A DNA stretch of 64,000 nucleotides from Sphingomonas yunnanensis (GCF_019898765.1 NZ_JAIOKB010000001.1:806001-870000), one strand, 5' to 3'. Shown: positions 36,377-47,151, counted from the stretch's first letter. The notes: generated from the sequence alone by a model not told the origin. Translations and numbers: made by a program.

Positions 36377-37272
36377 CCGAGGTGCTGCTGATCACCGGCA
36401 TGGCCGGCGCGGGCGTGACCACCGTGCTCAAGACCCTGGAAGACCTCGGCTGGGAGACGGTGGACAGCGTGCCGCTGTCGCTGCTCGCCCGTGTCGTCGC
36501 GCTGCCGCCCGACAGCGGCGAGACGCCGCGCCCGCTCGCCTTCGGCTTCGGCACGCGCACGCGCAACTTCGACCCCGCCGCGGTGCTGCGCCGCTTCGAG
36601 CAGCTGCGCGAGGAGCCGGGCGTGGAGGTCGGCATGCTGTTCCTCGACTGTTCGGAGGGCGAGCTGGCGCGCCGCTTCGCCGAGACGCGACGCCGCCACC
36701 CGCTCGCCGACGACCGCCCGGCGGTGGAGGGGATCGCACTCGAGCGGCGCCTGCTCGAACCGCTGCGCGCGCGCGCCAATCGGCTGATCGACACCACCCG
36801 GCTGACCAGCAATCAGCTGGCGCAGGAGATCCGTCGCACCTTCCGCCGCGACGGCACCGTCGGCACGACACTGACGGTCGAGTCATTCGGCTTCGCGCGC
36901 GGCGTGCCAGCGGGGGTCGACCTGGTGTTCGACATGCGCTTCCTGCGTAACCCGCACTGGGTACCCGAACTGCGACCGCACACCGGGCTGGACCCGGAGG
37001 TCGCCGCCTATGTCGCGGCGGATCCGGCTTATGATGAGGCAGTTGGCCGGATCGAGGAGTTGCTCCTGCTGCTCGTCCCGCGCTATCACGCCGAGGGTAA
37101 GCCCTACGTCACCGTTGCCTTCGGGTGCACCGGCGGCAAGCACCGCTCGGTGCATGTCGCCGAGCGGGTCGGTCGTCGGTTGCGCGAGGCGGGCTTTTGT
37201 CCCACCATCACGCATCGTGACCTGGCGGCGGCACCGCAGGATGCGCTCGAAGGACGACCATCGCGTCAATGA
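36373..37272 (+). CDS. rapZ: RapZ-like protein with degenerate nucleotide site
   Basis: 299 residues from GTG 36373, coupled to hprK. The C-terminal domain is well kept (SFGFARGVP, DMRFLRNPHWVPELRP, FGCTGGKHRSVHVAERV). In the N-terminal P-loop domain the expected GxSGAGKS/T reads GMAGAGVTT, with Val for the Walker A Lys, and the expected GIDxRTR reads GFGTRTR, losing a conserved Asp. RapZ is an RNA-binding adaptor that responds to glucosamine-6-phosphate in E. coli; its role in alphaproteobacteria is not settled. ATP/GTP binding here looks impaired. Confidence 0.92.
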   Translation: MTEVLLITGMAGAGVTTVLKTLEDLGWETVDSVPLSLLARVVALPPDSGETPRPLAFGFGTRTRNFDPAAVLRRFEQLREEPGVEVGMLFLDCSEGELARRFAETRRRHPLADDRPAVEGIALERRLLEPLRARANRLIDTTRLTSNQLAQEIRRTFRRDGTVGTTLTVESFGFARGVPAGVDLVFDMRFLRNPHWVPELRPHTGLDPEVAAYVAADPAYDEAVGRIEELLLLLVPRYHAEGKPYVTVAFGCTGGKHRSVHVAERVGRRLREAGFCPTITHRDLAAAPQDALEGRPSRQ

Positions 37273-37709
37273 ACGAAGTATCGAAGCCCATGCTCGGACC
37301 CGTGATCGGTCTGGTGCTCGTCACCCACGGCCGCCTCGCGGACGAGTTCGTGACGGCGATGGAACATGTCGTCGGACCGCAGAGCCAGGTGCGCACGGTC
37401 GCGATCGGGCCCGACGATGACATGGAGGCGCGCCGCGCCGACATCGCCGGTGCGATCGCCGACGTCGACTCGGGGCGCGGCGTGATCGTGCTGACCGACC
37501 TGTTCGGCGGCACCCCGTCCAACCTGGCCATCTCGCTGATGGAGCGCGGGCGGATCGAGGTGATCGCGGGGATCAACCTGCCGATGCTGATCCGGCTCGA
37601 GTCGGCGCGCAAGGCGATGACCGTCACCGCCGCGGTCGCCGCGGCGCGCGAGGCGGGGCGCAAATACATCTCGGTCGCGTCGGAAGTGCTCGGCGAGGCG
37701 GCGGCGTGA
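37269..37709 (+). CDS. PTS EIIA component, mannose-type (PTS-Ntr partner)
   Basis: 146 residues. The active-site His lies in VLVTHGRLADEF, the first strand of the EIIA-Man fold; IVLTDLFGGTPSNLA is the second signature. No EIIB or EIIC gene is nearby, so it is probably a regulatory EIIA rather than part of a sugar transporter, as in other alphaproteobacteria. ATGA overlap with rapZ and GTGA with ptsH. Confidence 0.93.
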   Translation: MNEVSKPMLGPVIGLVLVTHGRLADEFVTAMEHVVGPQSQVRTVAIGPDDDMEARRADIAGAIADVDSGRGVIVLTDLFGGTPSNLAISLMERGRIEVIAGINLPMLIRLESARKAMTVTAAVAAAREAGRKYISVASEVLGEAAA

Positions 37710-37975
37710 CGGTGTCGCGCACCGTGGAGGTGACCAACCGCCGCGGGCTCCACGCGCGCGCCAGCGCCAAGTTCGTCACGCTCGCCTCGGGCCTGCCCGT
37801 GCCGGTGAAGGTCGCCAAGGGCGATTCGGAGGTGGTCGGCACCTCGATCATGGGGCTGATGATGCTCGGCGCCGCCAAGGGCGACCAGATCACGATCAGC
37901 GCCGAGGGCGATGCCGCCGAGGACGTGGTCGCGACGATGTGCGCTTTGGTCGAGGGCAAGTTCGGCGAGGACTGA
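37706..37975 (+). CDS. ptsH: HPr phosphocarrier protein
   Basis: 89 residues from GTG 37706. The active His is in NRRGLHARASAKF, and the regulatory Ser is in VGTSIMGLMMLGA, target of the HprK encoded upstream. It carries phosphate from EI (not in the window) to EIIA. Overlaps the EIIA gene; 21 bases before the methylase gene. Confidence 0.95.
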   Translation: MTVSRTVEVTNRRGLHARASAKFVTLASGLPVPVKVAKGDSEVVGTSIMGLMMLGAAKGDQITISAEGDAAEDVVATMCALVEGKFGED

Positions 37976-37996
37976 GGTCCGCGCCGCCATCCGCTC

Positions 37997-38797
37997 ATGC
38001 CCCGCACGGTCACCGCTTATTCCAACCCGCTCGTCAAGCGCGTGCAAGGGCTCCGCGACAAGCGCCACCGCCGCGAGGAAGGGCTGTTCCTCGCCGAGGG
38101 GCTGCGCATCCTCACCGAGGCGCGCGAGACCGGGCGCGTGCCGGTGTACCTGTTCTACGCCGCCGCGAGTGCGCGCCATCCGCTGGTACTCGCGCTGGTC
38201 GAGGCGGTCGAGGCGCGCGGCGGCGAGGCGATCGAGACCATCCCCGACATCCTCTCCAAGCTGTCGGGCAAGGACAATCCGCAGGCGGTGGTCGGCGTGT
38301 TCGAGACGTTCGAGACCGCGCTCGCCGCGCTCGACCGCCACGCCGCGCCGGTCTGGCTGGTGGCGGAGCGGCTGCGCGATCCGGGCAACCTCGGCACGAT
38401 CCTGCGCACGGGCGACGCGGTGGGTGCGGGCGGTCTGATCCTGATCGACGAGTGCGTCGACCCCTTCTCCACCGAGGCCGTGCGCGCCAGCATGGGGGCG
38501 CTGTTCACCGTACCGATCGCGCGCGCGCCCTGGGGCGAGTTCCTGGCGTGGCTGCGCCGCGGCGCGGGGCAGCTCGTCGGGCTGAGCCTGCAGACCACGC
38601 ACGGCTATCGTGACGCCACCTACGCGGCGCCGACCTTCCTGCTCACCGGCAACGAGGCGCAGGGTTTGCCTGAGGCCTATGAGGCCGAGTGCGATCTCCT
38701 GGTCAAGCTGCCGATGCTCGGCAAGGCGGACAGCCTCAACGCCGCGGTGGCGACCGCGGTGATGGCCTATGAGGTGCTGGCGCAGCATCGCAAGTGA
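37997..38797 (+). CDS. TrmH-family (SpoU) RNA methyltransferase
   Basis: 266 residues. An N-terminal substrate-binding domain (FLAEGLRILTEARETGR) and a C-terminal knotted SPOUT domain with the three motifs RLRDPGNLGTILRTGDAVG, LLTGNEAQGLP and LPMLGKADSLNAAVATAV. A 2'-O-ribose methylase acting on rRNA or tRNA; the target base is not predictable. Probably the last gene of the chvI operon. Confidence 0.93.
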   Translation: MPRTVTAYSNPLVKRVQGLRDKRHRREEGLFLAEGLRILTEARETGRVPVYLFYAAASARHPLVLALVEAVEARGGEAIETIPDILSKLSGKDNPQAVVGVFETFETALAALDRHAAPVWLVAERLRDPGNLGTILRTGDAVGAGGLILIDECVDPFSTEAVRASMGALFTVPIARAPWGEFLAWLRRGAGQLVGLSLQTTHGYRDATYAAPTFLLTGNEAQGLPEAYEAECDLLVKLPMLGKADSLNAAVATAVMAYEVLAQHRK

Positions 38798-38814
38798 CGG
38801 AGACGGCGTGGCCA

Positions 38815-38880
38815 AGCGCGCGAACGTTGCGAATGTTGAGTCACTGGCGCGATCCGTGACGGGGGTGAATGTTGAGTCGG
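38815..38880. repeat. GAATGTTGAGTC motif, two direct copies
   Basis: GCGCGCGAACGTTGCGAATG followed by TTGAGTC at 38815-38842 and GTGAATGTTGAGTC at 38865-38878, 36 bases apart. The first copy matches the minus strand of 11875-11926 almost base for base over about 35 bases, 27 kb away. It follows the methylase stop. The remaining gap to 39080 has a weak open frame (38769-39020) that I do not accept as a gene. Confidence 0.6.
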
Positions 38881-39080
38881 CGGCGCGGAGAGCGGCAGCT
38901 GCGGTCGAGAGCATGCCGGAGGGGGACGTGCCCGGCGCGAGCGCTGGGCCGCCTGGGGCGGACAGCGGCGGACCTGAGAAGTGGCGGTCGCACGCGAGCG
39001 AGCTCATGTCCTCACGCTAGCCGTCGATCGTGCCCGTAGGACAGGCTCGGCGCAACCAGTCGCGGGCCTTCGCGTCCCCG

Positions 39081-39887
39081 TCAGAACAATTCGTCCAACA
39101 TCAGGTGGAAGTCGAGACGGCGCCGGTCCAGCGGGCGTGCGCCATAGCGATCGAGGAAGCGTTCCTGCAGCGCGCCGCCGAACTCACCGAGGCAGTTCCA
39201 GAGGATGGCGATGTCCTGGTAGCGGTCGGCGATGCCGGCGCGGCCGACGTCGATGCAGCCCAGTACCGATCCGTCGCGCAGCAGGAGGTTGTCGAGCGAA
39301 TAATCGCCGTGGGTCACCACCGACTCGGCGGTGAAGGGGGTCAACGCCGTCAGCGCCGCCCAGACCTGCTCGGCGCTCCATCCGCGACGCGCGTCGTCGA
39401 ACTCGTCTCCTTCGACCAGTCCGGCGTCGATCCGCGCGCGCGCGCGACGCAGTCGGTGGCGATGGTCGGCGGTAAAGGGACAATCCGCCGGCGGCAGCGC
39501 GTGTAGCCGACGGAGGAAATTGGCGAGTGCGTCGACCACGGCGACGCGCTGTTCCGGCTCCGTTTCCAGCAGCTGATACGCGGTCTCGCCGTCGAGCGCG
39601 CGCGTGACGAGCCAGGCCGCGTCGGTGTCGCGGGTGAAGTGGGTCAGCGCCGGCACCGCGACGCGCGGCGCCAGCCATACCAGCCGCGTCATCTCGTCGG
39701 TGATATCCTCCGCGACCGAGCCGCGGCCGTGCTTGAGGTACAGGTCCGGCGCGCCTGCCGCGCCGCGGAGATGGTAGACCGCCCCGCCCGATTCGCCGAC
39801 GGTGTCGCGCGCCCAGCGATAGCCCGCGAGCGCCTCGGCGAGCGCGGGCGGCAGCAGCGCGGGCGCGCACGGTGTCTCACGCTCCAT
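39081..39887 (-). CDS. APH(3')-like aminoglycoside phosphotransferase family protein
   Basis: 268 residues, the length of APH(3') enzymes. The ATP-lid region, the Brenner-type catalytic motif VVTHGDYSLDNLLL (Asp and Asn), the Mg-binding Asp in GCIDVGRAGIADRYQDIA and the terminal LMLDELF follow the APH(3') pattern. Known members phosphorylate kanamycin/neomycin 3'-OH. Composition matches its neighbours, so it looks resident; whether it gives resistance is not shown. Eight bases separate it from the rmuC stop. Confidence 0.85.
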   Translation of the reverse strand: MERETPCAPALLPPALAEALAGYRWARDTVGESGGAVYHLRGAAGAPDLYLKHGRGSVAEDITDEMTRLVWLAPRVAVPALTHFTRDTDAAWLVTRALDGETAYQLLETEPEQRVAVVDALANFLRRLHALPPADCPFTADHRHRLRRARARIDAGLVEGDEFDDARRGWSAEQVWAALTALTPFTAESVVTHGDYSLDNLLLRDGSVLGCIDVGRAGIADRYQDIAILWNCLGEFGGALQERFLDRYGARPLDRRRLDFHLMLDELF

Positions 39888-39895
39888 CGGCGCCG

Positions 39896-41305
39896 CTATT
39901 CCGCCGCGTCCTCGAACGCCTCGTTCACCAGCGCCGCGGGCTCGCCCGTCGCCAGCTTGGTCAGCGGTCGCGCCGCCTGCTCGCCGACCGGCAGCGGATC
40001 GATCGTCTTGTTGCCCGTGTCGATGTTGAGCGCCTCGAAGCGCCGGGCGCTGGTCAGCACCTGGCTCTCCAGGCTCCCCACGAAGCTGTTATAAGCCCCC
40101 ATCGCGGTGTCAAGGTTCTTGCCGAGCCGCGCCACATGAGTCCCCATGGTCGCCAGGCGCGCGTAGAGCTCCTTGCCGAGCGCGCCGATCTCCTGCGCCT
40201 CGCGCGCCAGTTTCTCCTGCCGCCATACCGCCGAGACGGTGCGCGCGATCGCGATGAGGTTGGTCGGCGTCGCCAGCAGCACGCGACGGTCGAAGGCGAA
40301 GTCCCACAGCGTCGGATCATGCTCCAGCGCGGCGGAGAGAAAATGCTCGCCCGGCACGAACATCACGACATATTCGGGCGCGTCGGCGAACTGGGTCCAA
40401 TAGGCCTTGGCGCCGAGCGCGCTGACATGCGCGCGCATCGACTGGGCGTGCGCGGCGAGCCCGAGCTGGCGCTCCGCCTCGTCCACCGCGCCGAACGCGT
40501 CCTGATAGGCGTTGAGCGAGACCTTGGCGTCCACGATCAGCGACTTCCCGCCGGGAACGCGGACGATCGCGTCAGGCCGCAGCCGCGCGCCGTCCTCGCC
40601 CGTGACGCTGACTTCCATCTGGAAGTCGGTATGCTCGGCCAGCCCGCACGATTCTAGCACGTTGCGCAGCTGCTGCTCGCCCCAGCGCCCGCGCGCCTTG
40701 GGCGCGTTGCGCAAAGCGTTGACCAGCTTGGCCGCCTCGCCCGAGACGCGCTCCTGCCCGGCGCGCATCGCCTCGATCTGGCCGTGGAGCTGGCCGAAGG
40801 CGTCGCGCCGCTCGGCCTCGATCTTGGCGACGCCCTCCTCGTAGCGCTGGAGCCGGTCGTTGACCGGCTGCAGCAGCGCCCTGAGTCCCTGCCCCGCCTG
40901 CTCCTCGGACTGGCGCAGCCGCGCCTCGGCGCGCTCGAGGAAGGCCTTTTGCGCGTCGGTCAGCGCGGTCTGCGCGGCGTCGCGGAAGCGCGCGCTGAGC
41001 TCGTCGGCGGCGATCCTGAGATCGGCGATGCGCTGCTCGGCGGCGCGCCCCTCGGCGGTGAGCCGCGCCACCTCCAGCCGCGCCGCCTCACGCTCGTCGC
41101 GCGCCTGGGTGAGCTCCGCGCGGAGCGGCTCGGCGGCGCGTGCGCGCTCCTCCGCGGCCGCGAGATCGGCGATGGCGCGGCGGAACAACTCGGCCTGCGA
41201 GTCGCGCTCGACGCGCATCCGCTCGGCCGAAGCGCGGGTCAGCAGCCAGCCGGCGAGCGCGCCGAGCGCGAGCGCGGTCAGGACGACGGGAAGAAGATCG
41301 GTCAT
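39896..41305 (-). CDS. rmuC: DNA recombination protein RmuC
   Basis: 469 residues. An N-terminal membrane anchor (VVLTALALGALAGWLL), a long coiled coil (about residues 40-190) and the RmuC nuclease-like domain (RGRWGEQQLRNVLESCGL, IVDAKVSLNAYQ, VMFVPGEHFLSAALEHDP, LATPTNLIAIARTVSAVW). RmuC limits inversions at short inverted repeats in E. coli, which is of interest given the many palindromes here. ATG 41305 gives the anchor directly. The gap 41306-41527 holds nothing I can support. Confidence 0.94.
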   Translation of the reverse strand: MTDLLPVVLTALALGALAGWLLTRASAERMRVERDSQAELFRRAIADLAAAEERARAAEPLRAELTQARDEREAARLEVARLTAEGRAAEQRIADLRIAADELSARFRDAAQTALTDAQKAFLERAEARLRQSEEQAGQGLRALLQPVNDRLQRYEEGVAKIEAERRDAFGQLHGQIEAMRAGQERVSGEAAKLVNALRNAPKARGRWGEQQLRNVLESCGLAEHTDFQMEVSVTGEDGARLRPDAIVRVPGGKSLIVDAKVSLNAYQDAFGAVDEAERQLGLAAHAQSMRAHVSALGAKAYWTQFADAPEYVVMFVPGEHFLSAALEHDPTLWDFAFDRRVLLATPTNLIAIARTVSAVWRQEKLAREAQEIGALGKELYARLATMGTHVARLGKNLDTAMGAYNSFVGSLESQVLTSARRFEALNIDTGNKTIDPLPVGEQAARPLTKLATGEPAALVNEAFEDAAE

Positions 41306-41527
41306 CACCGGAACATAGATCGAACGGGGGCGTGGTCGCAAGCGGGTGTGCGGCGGGTCGCCTCTCGGGAGCGGACGCCCCGAGCGGGGTGGTGTCGCTT
41401 CCGCTGACCGTCCGGCCGTCCGCCCCGCCTACGCTGGACCGGCTGGTGCTGCGCGATCACCGGTCCCGGCCCGATCGGCTCCCTCGCGCCTGCATCGATC
41501 CGGAGAGAACATCCCTCTGAAACCCGT

Positions 41528-43249
<1,722 letters not shown>

Positions 43250-43360
43250 GCTGCGCACGCCTATGTCGCGGGACAGGCCGTTGACGCAAGTATGTTGTGG
43301 CTGGCGAGGTTACCGAGGTTGCCTCTTTGCCGTCTTACCGCGCGGAGCATGCCCCTCCTC

Positions 43361-43455
43361 TCGTCATCCCCGCGCAGGCGGGGATCCCGACGTGCAGGTC
43401 CTCGCTTGAGCCGGTACGTCAGCGCTTATGGATCCCCGCCTTCGCGGGGGGGACG
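43361..43455. repeat. Compound inverted repeat, type A copy 2
   Basis: Upstream of ilvD. The left arm TCGTCATCCCCGCGCAGGCG runs into GGGATCC; the right arm is GGATCCCCGCCTTCGCGGGG. The right arm ends GGGACGGG rather than GGATGACG, so the outer edge is damaged. Same arm core as 2674-2771. Confidence 0.72.
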
Positions 43456-43530
43456 GGAGTGAAGTTGCAGCGACGGGAGCAAGTTAGAGAGGCATGAACT
43501 CTCGCGCCCCGCTTGTGCCCCTCCTACCCC

Positions 43531-43878
43531 TCACCCCAGCTCAGCGAGCGCCTTCTCGACATTGTCCATCGTGAACGGCTTGGCGAGGCGCGGGCGCGCG
43601 CGATGCTCGGGTGCGATCTCGTCGCCCCCGCCACCGGTGGCGAAGACGAACGGGATGTCCCGCGCCGCCAACGCGTCGGCGATGACGAAGCTCTTCTCAC
43701 CGCCGCGCAGGTTGACGTCGAGGATCGCGGCGTCGAAGCCGCCCGCCTCCACCAGCGGCAGCGCGGCCTCCACGCTGTCGGCGGTGCCGGCGTGGCTCTT
43801 GTCGAGCGCGTCGAGGAAATCCTCGAGCATCATCGCGATGAGGGGTTCGTCTTCGACCAGGAGCACGCGCATCGTCAT
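43531..43878 (-). CDS. Single-domain response regulator of PFxFATG type
   Basis: About 115 residues (ATG 43878, or 43872 giving MRVLLVEDEP). A receiver domain with VEDEP, phosphoacceptor Asp in AAILDVNLRGG, and IPFVFATGGGGDEI before LAKPF. The PFxFATG segment defines the FAT GUY subclass of alphaproteobacterial receivers, whose prototype SdrG acts in the Sphingomonas general stress response. It lies 52 bases after cckA on the same strand, so it may be co-transcribed. Confidence 0.87.
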   Translation of the reverse strand: MTMRVLLVEDEPLIAMMLEDFLDALDKSHAGTADSVEAALPLVEAGGFDAAILDVNLRGGEKSFVIADALAARDIPFVFATGGGGDEIAPEHRARPRLAKPFTMDNVEKALAELG

Positions 43879-43929
43879 GCCGCGAGCCATAGCGTGCTCG
43901 CGCGCGGGCGCAACAGATGGTTGGACCCG

Positions 43930-46338
43930 TTATGATCCGCCGCGGGCCTCCTGCGCCACCAGCGCGTCGCGAGTCGCCTCGGCGAGCTGCTGGACAGAGA
44001 AGGGCTTGGGCAGGAATGCGACATTGTCGAGGTCGATCGAGCGGCGCAGCTGCTCCTCGGCATAGCCCGACATGAACAGGATCGGAATGTTCGGGTGCGC
44101 CCGGCGCAGCTCGCGCGCCAGCGTCGGTCCGTCCATCACCGGCATCATCACGTCCGAGATCACCAGCGTCGGCCGATCGACCCCCTGCATCAGCTCCAGC
44201 GCCGCCTCGCCGTTCTCGGCGGCGAGGACGGTGTAGCCCTGGCGCGCCAGCGCGCGCTCGGCCACCGCGCGGACCATGTCCTCGTCCTCGACCAGCAGGA
44301 TCGTGCCGCTACCCCACAGGTCGCCGGTGCGCTGGCGCGGCGCCGGCCTAGCCGCAGCGGGTGACGTCTCTGCCCCAGCGGCAGCGTAGACCGGCAGGTA
44401 GATGGTGAAGGTGGCGCCCTGCCCCGGCTTGGAATCGGCGAAGATGAACCCGCCCGACTGTTTGACGATGCCGTAGACGGTCGAGAGCCCCAGCCCAGTG
44501 CCCTTGCCAACGTCCTTGGTGGTGAAGAAGGGTTCGAAGATCTTGGGCAGCACCTCGGGCGGGATGCCGGTGCCGGTGTCGGACACGTCCAGCGCGGTAT
44601 AGTCGCCGATCGGCACGATATCGCTGCCGCGTCGGCGGATCTCGGCGATCGGCACCGAGCGCGTCTGGATCGTCAGCTTGCCGCCCGACCCTTTGCTCAG
44701 CATCGCGTCGCGCGCGTTGACCGCGAGGTTGACGACGACCTGCTCGAGCTGACCGGGGTCGGCGCGCACCGGGCCGAGATCGCGGCCGTGCTTGACCTCG
44801 AGCGTCACGGTCTCGCCCATCAATCGGCGCAGCAGGTTGGACACTTCCGAGACGACGTCGGGCAGCTGCAGCACCTGCGGGCGCAGCGTCTGCTGGCGCG
44901 AGAAGGCGAGCAGCTGGCGCGTCAGGCTGGCGGCGCGGTTCGAGTTGGCGCGGATCTGCTGAATGTCGTCATAGTCGCTGTCGCCGGGCGAATGGCGCAT
45001 CAGCATGAGGTCGCAGTGGCCGATGATCGCGGTGAGAATATTGTTGAAGTCGTGCGCGACGCCGCCGGCAAGCTGGCCCACCGCCTGCATCTTGGTCGCC
45101 TGCGCCACCTCGCGCTTGAGGCGGTTCTCCTCGCCATTGTCCTTGAGGCTGAGCAGCACCGCGGCGTCGCCCAGCCCGCGCGCGGCGGCGATCGAGAGCG
45201 CCACGGGCTCGTCGGGATGGTCCTTCAAACGCACCGCGAGATCCATCGGGCGGCCGCCGCCACTGGCGCGCCGGATCGCGTCCGCCACCGCGGCCTTGTC
45301 CTCGCGAACGACCAGATCGCCCGGGTAGGTCGGGGTCGCGCCCGGCTCGACGCTGGCGGCTCGCGCGAAGGCACGGTTCATCTGCGTGAACCGGCCCTCG
45401 CGATCGACCAGCGCGACGCCGAACGGCATCAGCATCAGCAGGCCCTCGAGGTCCTCCGCCGCGCCGCTGCCCGCGATGCCGCTGTCCGCGTCGACCAGCG
45501 CGACCAGGATCGGCGCGTCGCTGTCGTCGCCGAGCGGGATCTGAAGCAGCCGCATCGACGTCGCGCTCACGCCCTCGGCGAGGAAGCGGACGGTGCCGCC
45601 CGGGTCCTCGCTCAGGAAGCGCGCCAGATCCTCGTCGACGATCGTGCCGTCGGGCGAGCCGGTGGCGCGGGTGCGCAGCACCGCGTTGGCGGAGAGGACA
45701 TGGCCGTTGGCGGTGATCAGCGCCGCCATCACCCCTGCGGCGCCCAGCTGATGCCCGAGCCCACCGTCGATCGACTCGAGCAGCCGCGCCACCTGCCCGG
45801 TCGGCGCCGCCGCACCGAGGAAGCGCCAGATCAGGAAGTCCTGCTGCTGACCGGTGCGCGCGATCACCGCGTCGATCGCCCCCGCCGCGCCGCGGAGCGA
45901 GGCGCGCGCGGCGCCGTCGCGCCACGCCGCGCGGCCGGCCACCGCCAGCTGGCTGGCGCCGTCGCCGACCAGCGGCAGCGCGGGCGGCGTCGGGAAACCG
46001 CCGAAGAGCTGCTCGTAGCGATCGTTGGCGCAGACCAATTTGCCACCGCGATCGGTGATCGCGACCGCGTCGTCGCTCGACTCGGCGAGCGAGCGAACGA
46101 GTTCCCAGTCATGCTCGACCGTCGGCCCCGCCACCTCGGATGCGCGCAGGCGCATCGCCGCCACGGCGACACCGGCGAGGACGAGGGCGGTCGCCACGAA
46201 GCCGCACGCCACCGCCATGTCGCCGATCAGCCACAGCACCAACACCGCGGCGAGCGCGCCGGCGAACAGCGCGATGACGAGCGCGCCGCGCTGGCCGCGC
46301 CACCAACCGCGGGAGTCGAGCGAGGCGAGCGGGATCAT
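43930..46338 (-). CDS. cckA: CckA-type hybrid sensor histidine kinase
   Basis: 802 residues. Two membrane helices in the first 65 residues, PAS-like regions (about 75-250 and 270-400), a kinase core with H-box GGVAHDFNNILTAIIGHCDL, N-box NLAVNARDAML, DTGTGIP and GTGLGLSTVYGIV, and a C-terminal receiver with ILLVEDEDMV, phosphoacceptor Asp in VISDVMMPVMDG and FLPKPF. CckA feeds phosphate to ChpT, CtrA and CpdR in cell-cycle control. Neither chpT nor ctrA is in the window. Upstream gap 46339-46584 shows no gene. Confidence 0.94.
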   Translation of the reverse strand: MIPLASLDSRGWWRGQRGALVIALFAGALAAVLVLWLIGDMAVACGFVATALVLAGVAVAAMRLRASEVAGPTVEHDWELVRSLAESSDDAVAITDRGGKLVCANDRYEQLFGGFPTPPALPLVGDGASQLAVAGRAAWRDGAARASLRGAAGAIDAVIARTGQQQDFLIWRFLGAAAPTGQVARLLESIDGGLGHQLGAAGVMAALITANGHVLSANAVLRTRATGSPDGTIVDEDLARFLSEDPGGTVRFLAEGVSATSMRLLQIPLGDDSDAPILVALVDADSGIAGSGAAEDLEGLLMLMPFGVALVDREGRFTQMNRAFARAASVEPGATPTYPGDLVVREDKAAVADAIRRASGGGRPMDLAVRLKDHPDEPVALSIAAARGLGDAAVLLSLKDNGEENRLKREVAQATKMQAVGQLAGGVAHDFNNILTAIIGHCDLMLMRHSPGDSDYDDIQQIRANSNRAASLTRQLLAFSRQQTLRPQVLQLPDVVSEVSNLLRRLMGETVTLEVKHGRDLGPVRADPGQLEQVVVNLAVNARDAMLSKGSGGKLTIQTRSVPIAEIRRRGSDIVPIGDYTALDVSDTGTGIPPEVLPKIFEPFFTTKDVGKGTGLGLSTVYGIVKQSGGFIFADSKPGQGATFTIYLPVYAAAGAETSPAAARPAPRQRTGDLWGSGTILLVEDEDMVRAVAERALARQGYTVLAAENGEAALELMQGVDRPTLVISDVMMPVMDGPTLARELRRAHPNIPILFMSGYAEEQLRRSIDLDNVAFLPKPFSVQQLAEATRDALVAQEARGGS

Positions 46339-46584
46339 CGCGCCGCGCTCACCCGATCGCTACCGACGTCGCAGCGAGCTCTCGCCCGAGAAGCACACCC
46401 ATCGCATCTTCCCGCGGCGTCATGGCACGCGCCAGGCGAACGAGGCGGGTCGGTCGTCCGTCAGCCGTCACGACGGGTCGATCGCGCGGGATCAAACGCA
46501 TGTACTTGGCACCTCTCGTCTGTCACCCGGCGATGCGGGTTCTCTTAACTACGCGCGGCACGCGGCGCCAGCGTCGCGACGGGC

Positions 46585-47151
46585 TCAGTGGCAGCCGCCA
46601 AATCGGCGATGCTCGTGCCGATGCCGCCACTTGCGCGCGATCCACAGCCGCCAGCCGAGCGCTGCCAGCGCATAACCGAGCACCGCGGCGAGCGCGGTCA
46701 GCACCAGCAGCCCGAGCACGAGCGGCGGCCCCGCGTCCCACAGCCATTGCAGCCAGCCCGTCGCTGCCTCCGCCACGGGCTGGGCCACGGCGGGCGCGTT
46801 GGAGCGCAGCAGCCAGGCGCCGATCTGATAGGCGGCGAAGAGGATGAAGGGCGTGGTGAAGGGATTGGTGATGAAGGTCACCAGCGCCGCCACGGGGACG
46901 TTGGCGCGGAACGGCAGCGCGATCAGCGCGGCGATCGCGATCTGCGCCACCGGGAAGAGGATCCCCGCGACCATGCCCAGCGCCACCCCGCGCGGCACCG
47001 AGCGGCGCGTGAAGCGCCACAGCTCGGGCGCGAGCACGCGGTGCGCGACGGGGCGGAGCAGCCGGCTGCGCTCCATCGACTCGCGCGTCGGCAGGTTGCG
47101 GCGGCTCCACGCCGCGATCCGGTCCCAGGCGGTGATCGGCCGTGCCGACAT
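46585..47151 (-). CDS. DUF2062 membrane protein
   Basis: 188 residues. The block RGVALGMVAGILFPVAQI, VTFITNPFTTPFILFAAY and a later long hydrophobic pair give three to four membrane helices, the DUF2062 pattern. Function unknown. Its ATG abuts the smpB stop (TGA then ATG), so it is translated from the same message. The C-terminus is His/Arg-rich. Confidence 0.9.
   Translation of the reverse strand: MSARPITAWDRIAAWSRRNLPTRESMERSRLLRPVAHRVLAPELWRFTRRSVPRGVALGMVAGILFPVAQIAIAALIALPFRANVPVAALVTFITNPFTTPFILFAAYQIGAWLLRSNAPAVAQPVAEAATGWLQWLWDAGPPLVLGLLVLTALAAVLGYALAALGWRLWIARKWRHRHEHRRFGGCH

Noticed and set aside
38769..39020. Small plus-strand ORF after the TrmH-like gene
   Set aside because: Starts inside the methylase gene, and its ANVANVES-like stretch is explained by the non-coding repeat motif.
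44788..46548. 586-codon plus-strand frame antisense to cckA
   Set aside because: Shadow of the histidine kinase gene; no recognisable domain.
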